The notes under the pieces are model-generated. The model searched no databases, had not been told where the DNA came from, and was given only the letters and a program-made list of their open reading frames with translations. A stretch of DNA of 64,000 nt from Protonemura montana. Taxonomy: Eukaryota; Arthropoda; Insecta; Plecoptera; Nemouridae. Shown one piece after another: positions 57,601 through 64,000 of this stretch (positions within the stretch are counted from its first letter, which is position 1; the number at the start of each line of letters is the position of its first letter). Location: assembly GCA_947568835.1 (NCBI GenBank), contig OX387611.1:500001-564000 (forward strand), given 5' to 3'. The translations under genes were made by a program, and so were the position numbers.

Positions 57601-59450
57601 ATGGGCCCTACAGCTCGCACATCATAACTACGTGATACAGCATAGACCAGGCCGGCACCATACGAACGCTGACTGGCTATCACGCCTTCCCCCACCACTA
57701 CCAGTAAACATGATTCAAGATGATGAAAATGACGAAGAGTACACGCCAGTGATAGACAGAGACAGACTACGACTTGAGCAACGTCACGACATCGCGATAC
57801 GACCGATAATCGACACCCTTCTCGACGACCCCAATTCAAGCGACGATCACTATCTCGACGACGATGGACTCCTTTTCAAAAACAACCCTGGATTACATGA
57901 CAGCGACCAACTTGTAGTCCCTGCGTCGCTAAAACATAAAATCATGACAACCCACCACAACCTCCCCATGGCAGGTCATGTAGGATTCGAAAAAACATAC
58001 AAAGCCATTAGAGCTAGATTCATATGGCCCACCATTCACAAAGATGTAAAAAAATTTTTGCGAGCAATGTGTGACTTGCCAGTTGTTCAAAAAATCTCCA
58101 CACCAGAAGAAAGCACCCCTTCAAAACTTTGCTACCGTTAACTTGCAACCTTTTAGCCACATGAGTTGTGACATTGTAGGACCCTTACCCGTCAGCGATA
58201 AAGGCCGAAAATACATCCTCACCTTCCAATGTGCATTTACAAGGTACATAGAGATTTTCCCTCTTTCCGACACGAAGGCCACCACGATAGCCCGAAAATT
58301 CGTGACGGGCGTAATCACCAGGCATGGGGCACCCCAAGTTTTGCTATCAGACATGGGCGCGAATCTTATTTCCTCCGTAATGAAAGAAACGTGCAAGATG
58401 TTGAAGATAAAAAAAATCCAAACCACCCCGTACCATCCCGCAGGGAATGGAAGAGTGGAGAGAATGCACCGTTCGTTGAAGGCCATCCTCCAAACCCTTG
58501 TGAATCAACAGCACTCCGACTGGGACACTAATCTGCCCTTCGTAAAAATGGCCTACCACAGCACAGTTCACGCCGCGTTAAAAAATTTCTCCCCTAATCA
58601 ACTAGTTTTCGGGAGAGAGATCGAGTTTCCGTTTGATTGCACAATCAGATCCTCACGCGTCCGTCACGACCTCGACACCAACTACGCGGAAGAAGTTGCC
58701 GAACGGTTGAGACTAACCTTTAAAATCGTCCGCGAGACCCTTCAGGACTATCAAGAAAAACAAAAAATCCAATTCGACAAAAAGACCGCCCCAGTCCAGT
58801 TTAAACTCCACGACAAGGTCCTTCTAGACGACCCGGCATGCAAACCGAATTTATCTAGGAAATTAAAGCCTAAATTCACATGACCTTGGCAAATCATAGA
58901 CGTCCCAGGACCAGTCACTTTCAAAATCAAAAACCTATCCACAAACAAGCAGAAATTAGTCCACGCAAATCGCCTCAAATTGTTTAAGTCACCAGACGAA
59001 GACGCAAAAGTTGAGTCGGAAAACGCCGACGTCACGAAATTGCCACCCGTTCCACCCCTCCTAGCTCACCCCGTGATGAAGTTCCCGGCGATCCCCATGC
59101 GTTTCCATTCACGCCTGATCAACACCCCCGAGATTCAGCGACCTGGCCCCGAGCCAGACTCAGAACCAACCCCAGTACCAGAACCAAACTACGAAGTAGA
59201 GGCGCAGGACGAGGATCCAGCAGTGCGCGCAGGCAGTCCCGAAATGCCACACCGGCTCCCCGAACCCCCCCATGGGCCACCCGAGGACACCGTTTCCACT
59301 CCCGAAGCCGCATCCCCTCCACCAGACCTACCCCCAGTCCACAGATATCGCCTCCGCAGCGTCGCCAAAGCTGACGACCAACCCTGGATCTTCCAGCGGA
59401 CGCCCCCAACCCCAAGACCAACAAACACAAATTATAGAAGCACCCAGTAA
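54617..59450 (+). pseudogene. Gypsy pol region (broken)
   Basis: In order: an aspartic protease with DPGA at its active site, a linker with six copies of a 10-residue repeat (NTSPPEELVR, about 55290-55450), RT with YLDDIICFS, RNase H, an integrase zinc-binding region and core, and an acidic proline-rich C-terminal extension. About two breaks occur in the whole region. It is a fossil. Confidence 0.85.
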
Positions 59451-60652
59451 CTCCCCAAAATATCGTGGACGTCTAAAAAAAAAAAAAAATATATATATAA
59501 AATATAAAAAAAAAATATATAATAAAAAAAAAATACAAAAAAAAATACAAAAAAAAAAAACATAATAATGGTCTACTTATGGTTTAACTTGAGAAGTAAC
59601 ATATACAATACACATAGTAGTTAAAGCTTCCGGCATACGAACCTTTTTGTTCGCCTACCTGTCACATACCCTTATATACTGGCGCAAGTGAAATTTCTGT
59701 TCTAGTTATTCCACCGTACAACGACCATCCACGGCCTGACCAACGGATGAGGCCGCCACACTGACTCCTGACGGCCACGGCGACACCCAACGCACACCCA
59801 AATGGCCCCCGGGCCGACAAACCTGACGAGTTTCCAATTTCTACACCCAGCATCACCAAAAGCAACAAGACTACAATCTCGTCAAGTGGAGTAAACGTTT
59901 CCTCGCCCGTCGCCAAGAGAAAACTGTAAGCCGAACCGCCGGACCCTTCCGTGAGCGCGAGCAGAAGAATCTTGACAATCCACCGATTTGCAAGGCAGAA
60001 ATCTCGCCTCGACGTTTCGCGTCACCATAAACTCCAATATCCAAGCCAGGTCCAGTGCGATAAGAGGTGCCCGTCACGTATTTTCGTGTGAGCCAGAGTC
60101 AGAAACTAGCTAAGTGCCGTGTGTTGCGTGTGCCCGTCTCGTTCGGTCAACCGTTAGATGTGTGCGTTAGTACGTTTTCCAAAGTTTTCCAATTTCATAT
60201 AGATTCTGTAGCGTCACGCCGATTGGCTTTTCCTTTCATTCACTTACACCACGATATAAGAGGTAGAGCATACTTATCTCATATTTTAGATTATATTGTA
60301 TTATTTCCATTATATTCAACTTGTTTTGTCAATTTTACCAATTTCATGGTCTATACGGTGCTCATTGTTCCCAAGCTGGCACCGATTAGCTTTCCAATAA
60401 TTATTCCAAGTCGGAATATTTATGCATTATACCAATTCAATTAATGTTATTACCGTTTCAATTTACCCTTGCGCCCAGTAGGTAGAGTTGCTCCAGACTT
60501 ACACTCATAGCGAGAATTCAATTCACCCCTTTGCAATGTATCGAGCCCTTTTTTCCATTTTTGCAATGTTAACCTTTATCGTAACCAGTTTTATGTAACC
60601 ACCACTGTAAATTTTTTTTTTATCTTGGACCCTTCCTCAAAGGGGGGTGGAA

Positions 60653-61041
60653 TGTTAACAGTTGTTAACAGGGCACATCTGTACCTCTTGCCCATCTCAC
60701 CTATGACGTCATTATCAGCCAATCACAGCATGCCCCCCCACTACTCAGTACCCTAGACCGATAACAACTACCTACTGGACCAAGAGGAGAGAAAGAATAG
60801 AGGAGACGCTATCTAGATCCCTTAGAGTAGACACCTATCAGACTACTTCATTCACTCCTACCAATTTATTATAATTATCTTTCCTTCAATAAATTAAAGT
60901 TTGCGTTCAATTTAAATCCAGTTACTCTATTCCATTACCTTTCCTCCAAGTGCTCCAGCTCCTACACACTTCCCCCTATTTTTATGTAAACCGTCGCTCT
61001 CCCGACCGCTCGCCGTTACCATACTTGAGCGACGGCTAACA
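60653..61041 (+). repeat. Right LTR of the gypsy element
   Basis: 389 bp, preceded by a purine tract. Confidence 0.95.
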
Positions 61042-61200
61042 TTCATGCTGACGCGAGATTTCCCCTTCTCCTAGGTTAGGTTCATCATCGTCCTCATCAT
61101 CATCCACTCGTTCACCGATACCATTAGACCAGTGCCGCATGGGCAGAAGTCAAAACAGTGCGTCGTTAAACACCAATAATCAATCATCAAACATGAAATA
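61042..61200 (-). mobile_element. 5S-derived SINE, right part (split by gypsy)
   Basis: Begins with the TTCA duplicate. It contains CATCATCCACTCGTTCACCG and the 3' end AACAGTGCGTCGTTAAACAC, and continues the body at 52585-52646. The + strand reads in SINE sense. Confidence 0.7.
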
Positions 61201-61209
61201 AATATGAGT

Positions 61210-61560
61210 CAGAAATGTACATGTTAAAAAAATTAAAAAATCAAAAATAAGTATTGCTAGCTTAAAAAATAAATCATCATTGATAACCTGAGCGCGATTG
61301 TACTAAAGTGCTTTGTGGTGTTCTTCATCAACTGTTATCAACAAGGCGCTGGACTTCTTGATAAACCAGCTGTATAATTAAATATAAAAAACAGACCTTG
61401 AGTGACTCAGAGTCGGCAAAGAAATTGTTAGGAATTTTATAAAATCGATATTCAGTTATTCTTGATGAAATACGTCATGCTTATGACTCATTACAAGCCT
61501 AATTATTGACGTCAGAAGACCAGTTCCAAAGCTCCCAATGTCAAAATATCGTTTTTTAAC
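61210..61560 (-). mobile_element. Dispersed repeat R1, inverted copy
   Basis: Reverse complement of the R1 leader (TTACAAGCCTAATTATTGAC and the AACCAGCTGTATAATTAAAT block). Confidence 0.6.
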
Positions 61561-61607
61561 ATGAAAATGCAGGAAAAACGGCGAATGAAGTTGCGTTTCT
61601 AACTTGT

Positions 61608-61975
61608 TTCCCTCCAACCTCTCTCCCAAACAGAACTGGCCATGTGTATGATGGTCACCCATCCAATACCTGTCCCAGCGCAGTGTTGCTTAACTTTCAT
61701 CCCTCCAACCTCTCTCCCGAACAGAACTGGCCATGTGTATGATGGTCACCCATCAAATACCTGACCCAGCGCAGTGTTGCTTAACTTTCATCCCTCCAAC
61801 CTCTCTCCTGAACAGAACTGGCCATGTGTATGATGGTCACCCATCCAATACCTGTCCCAGCGCAGTGTTGCTTAACTTTCATCCCTCCAACCTCTCTCCT
61901 GAACAGAACTGGCCATGTGTATGATGGTCACCCATCCAATACCTGACCCAGCGCAGTGTTGCTTAAGTTCGGTGA
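61608..61975 (-). repeat. 91-bp 5S SINE head units, about 4
   Basis: Four head units outside any receptor gene, ending in the complete 5S-like start (CTTAAGTTCGGTGATCTCAT on +). This shows that the head also multiplies away from the receptor introns. Confidence 0.85.
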
Positions 61976-63872
61976 TCTCATGAGAATCCGTGTTTTTAGC
62001 ACGTCTAACCGTTCGGTTCTTTGCAAATCTTTGATTACAATTCCAATCACCAAATATACGGCTTCACACAACACATTTCAAAGTACAACTAATAGATATC
62101 TATTTTTAAATACTTTGGCGTTAATTATTTATTTGACAACTTTTGCCCTTCATTATGCTCAAGTTAATTCTTATCGCTATATTGTTATCAAAAGCAATTG
62201 TGACCAGCACTCCACGACGGGTTTCGCTACTTTGATATCATATCCGTACATTAATTGTGTCAAGCGACGGGCAATTTAGGTCTTCGAGAAATTTCAATCA
62301 CCAGCCAACGGTTAGTCAGAACGCTTATCGTTAGCGCTGTGACTCTGACTAAACCTGTAAACTCAATGCCGGGACGTTTAACATTAGCGCTGTGACTCTG
62401 ACTAAACCTGTAAACCCAATGACAGGACGTTTAACATTAGCGCTGTGACTCTGACTAAACCTGTAAACCCAATGACAGGACGTTTAACATTAGCGCTGTG
62501 ACTTTGACTAAACCTGTAAACCCAATGACGGGACGTTTAACATTAGCGCTGTGACTCTGACTAAACCTGTAAACCCAATGACGGGACGTTTAACTCTAGC
62601 GCTGTGACTCTGACTAAACCTGTAAACCCAATGACGGGACGTTTAACATTAGCGCTGTGACTGACTAAACCTGTAAACTCAATGCCGGGACGTTTAACAT
62701 TAGCGCTGTGACTCTGACTAAACCTGTAAACCCAATGACAGGACGTTTAACATTAGCGCTGTGACTCTGACTAAACCTGTAAACCCAATGACAGGACGTT
62801 TAACATTAGCGCTGTGACTTTGACTAAACCTGTAAACCCAATGACGGGACGTTTAACATTAGCGCTGTGACTCTGACTAAACCTGTAAACGCAATGACAG
62901 GACGTTTAACATTAGCGCTGTGACTCTGACTAAACCTGTAAACCCAATGACAGGACGTTTAACATTAGCGCTGTGACTCTGACTAAACCTGTAAACTCAA
63001 TGACAGGACGTTTAACATTAGCGCTGTGACTCTGACTAAACCTGTAAACCCAATGGCAGGACGTTTAACATTAGCGCTGTGACTCTGACTAAACCTGTAA
63101 ACCCAATGACGGGACGTTTAACATTAGCGCTGTGACTGACTTAACCTGTAAACCCAATGACGGGACGTTTAACATTAGCGCTGTGACTTTGACTAAACCT
63201 GTAAACCCAATGACGGGACGTTTAACATTAGCGCTGTGACTCTGACTAAACCTGTAAACCCAATGACGGGACGTTTAACATTAGCGCTGTGACTGACTAA
63301 ACTTGTAAACCCAATGACAGGACGTTTAACATTAGCGCTGTGACTCTGACTAAACCTGTTAACCCAATGACAAGACGTTTAACATTAGCGCTGTGACTCT
63401 GACTAAACCTGTAAACCCAATGACGGGACGTTTAACATTAGCGCTGTGACTCTGACTAAACCTGTAAACCCAATGACAGGACGTTTAACATTAGTGCTGT
63501 GACTCTGACTAAACCTGTAAACCCAATGACGGGACGTTTAACATTAGCGCTGTGACTGACTAAACTTGTAAACCCAATGACAGGACGTTTAACATTAGCG
63601 CTGTGACTCTGACTAAACCTGTTAACCCAATGACAAGACGTTTAACATTAGCGCTGTGACTCTGACTAAACCTGTAAACCCAATGACAGGACGTTTAACA
63701 TTAGCGCTGTGACTGACTAAACCTGTTAGCCTTTCAATTTGACTGCTTGTACATTAAGACGCCAATCTACGATTCTGCAACCCAAACTGATAAATAGCAA
63801 ACATCTTGAAGAACTATTTTATCAGAGCTTGCGAACGATCCACGCTCAGAAGTATGTTATCAGATTTAAGGC
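61976..63872 (+). mobile_element. R1-type repeat with expanded 53-bp array
   Basis: Same block order as 12330-13198: CCGTTCGGTTCTTTGCA, GGGTTTCGCTACTTTGATAT, the 53-bp array, then AACCCAAACTGATAAATAGC. It is followed at 63873 by a hAT-type terminal motif (CAGTGGTTTCTTAACC), as at 13199. Confidence 0.6.
62330..63727 (+). repeat. 53-bp minisatellite, about 26 units
   Basis: Unit TTTAACATTAGCGCTGTGAC + TCTGACTAAACCTGTAAACC + CAATGACAGGACG. Several units are 50 bp long, lacking CTC (GTGACTGACT). The order of variants repeats (about 62340-62700 against 62660-63000, and in the 63100-63700 part), showing block duplication. Confidence 0.96.
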
Positions 63873-63940
63873 AGTGGTTTCTTAACCTTTTCGCTATCAC
63901 GACCCACTAAATAAAGCGATGTTATGTTACAACCAGGGAC
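63873..63940. mobile_element. hAT terminal fragment
   Basis: CAGTGGTTTCTTAACC...CTATCACGACCCACTAAAT matches the hAT end at 13199. The window then ends in an imperfect (CCGGAA)n run. Confidence 0.5.
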
Positions 63941-64000
63941 CCGAACCGGAACCGAAACCGGAACCGGAACCCGAAAAAACCCGTATTTTCTTGGAACCGA

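Larger units (their letters stand above)
52647..61041 (+). mobile_element. Ty3/gypsy LTR retrotransposon, young, broken
   Basis: An 8.4-kb element with 389-bp LTRs that start TG, end CA and look identical by eye, so the insertion is recent. TTCA flanks it as a 4-bp target duplication. A primer-binding-like TGGTGGCAGCG follows the left LTR, and a purine tract (AAAGGGGGGTGG) precedes the right one. Gag with two CCHC knuckles and pol with protease, RT (YLDD), RNase H and integrase occur in the order usual for Ty3/gypsy. No envelope gene is recognised. About 1.2 kb of non-coding, partly A-rich sequence lies before the right LTR. The pol region has about two breaks, so this copy is a fossil, though a fresh one. 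It is nested inside a 5S SINE. Confidence 0.95.

Overview
This is eukaryotic, animal-type DNA: genes split by GT-AG introns, TATA promoters, a 5S-rRNA-derived SINE family, a LINE, Penelope-like and hAT fragments, a Ty3/gypsy LTR element and very many minisatellites. The receptor type (adhesion-class 7TM proteins with a GPS-like module) and the mixture of elements suggest an invertebrate. The sequence alone does not let me name the phylum.

The backbone is a head-to-tail tandem array of four copies of one adhesion-type GPCR gene, all on the + strand: copy 1 (609-8695), copy 2 (20635-28302), copy 3 (33586-38976) and copy 4 (46323-50807). The ancestral gene has four coding exons of 279, 136, about 369 and about 1868 nt with intron phases 0, 1 and 1. 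Exon 1 carries a signal peptide and a cysteine-bearing N-terminal module. Exons 2 and 3 add ectodomain. Exon 4 carries the rest of the ectodomain, a GPS-like module and seven membrane helices. Only copy 3 looks complete (883 aa by my splice model). Copy 1 lacks exon 3 but stays in frame (757 aa). Copy 2 has a stop in exon 3 and a frameshift near its C-terminus. Copy 4 has a stop at the GPS cysteine, and its promoter is replaced by a Penelope-like fragment.

Each copy carries minisatellites at matching places: a 10-bp AAGCTT-centred array before exon 2, a 91-bp array in intron 2 built from a 5S-like SINE head, a 14-bp array in intron 3 (copies 2 and 3) and a 36-bp array just after the stop codon. 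Their lengths differ widely between copies, and copy 1 also has a 45-bp array in intron 1.

Spacers: 8.7-20.4 kb holds repeat fragments, a decayed hAT element, an orphan terminal exon and an 80-unit 50-bp array. 28.4-33.4 kb holds orphan exons on both strands, two tRNA-like SINEs and a full-length 5S SINE with a 14-bp target duplication. 40.1-46.3 kb holds 23-bp and 125-bp arrays, SINE, LINE and hAT fragments and the Penelope-like piece. After copy 4, 51.7-64 kb holds LINE 3' fragments, a young gypsy element nested inside a 5S SINE, and a 53-bp array.
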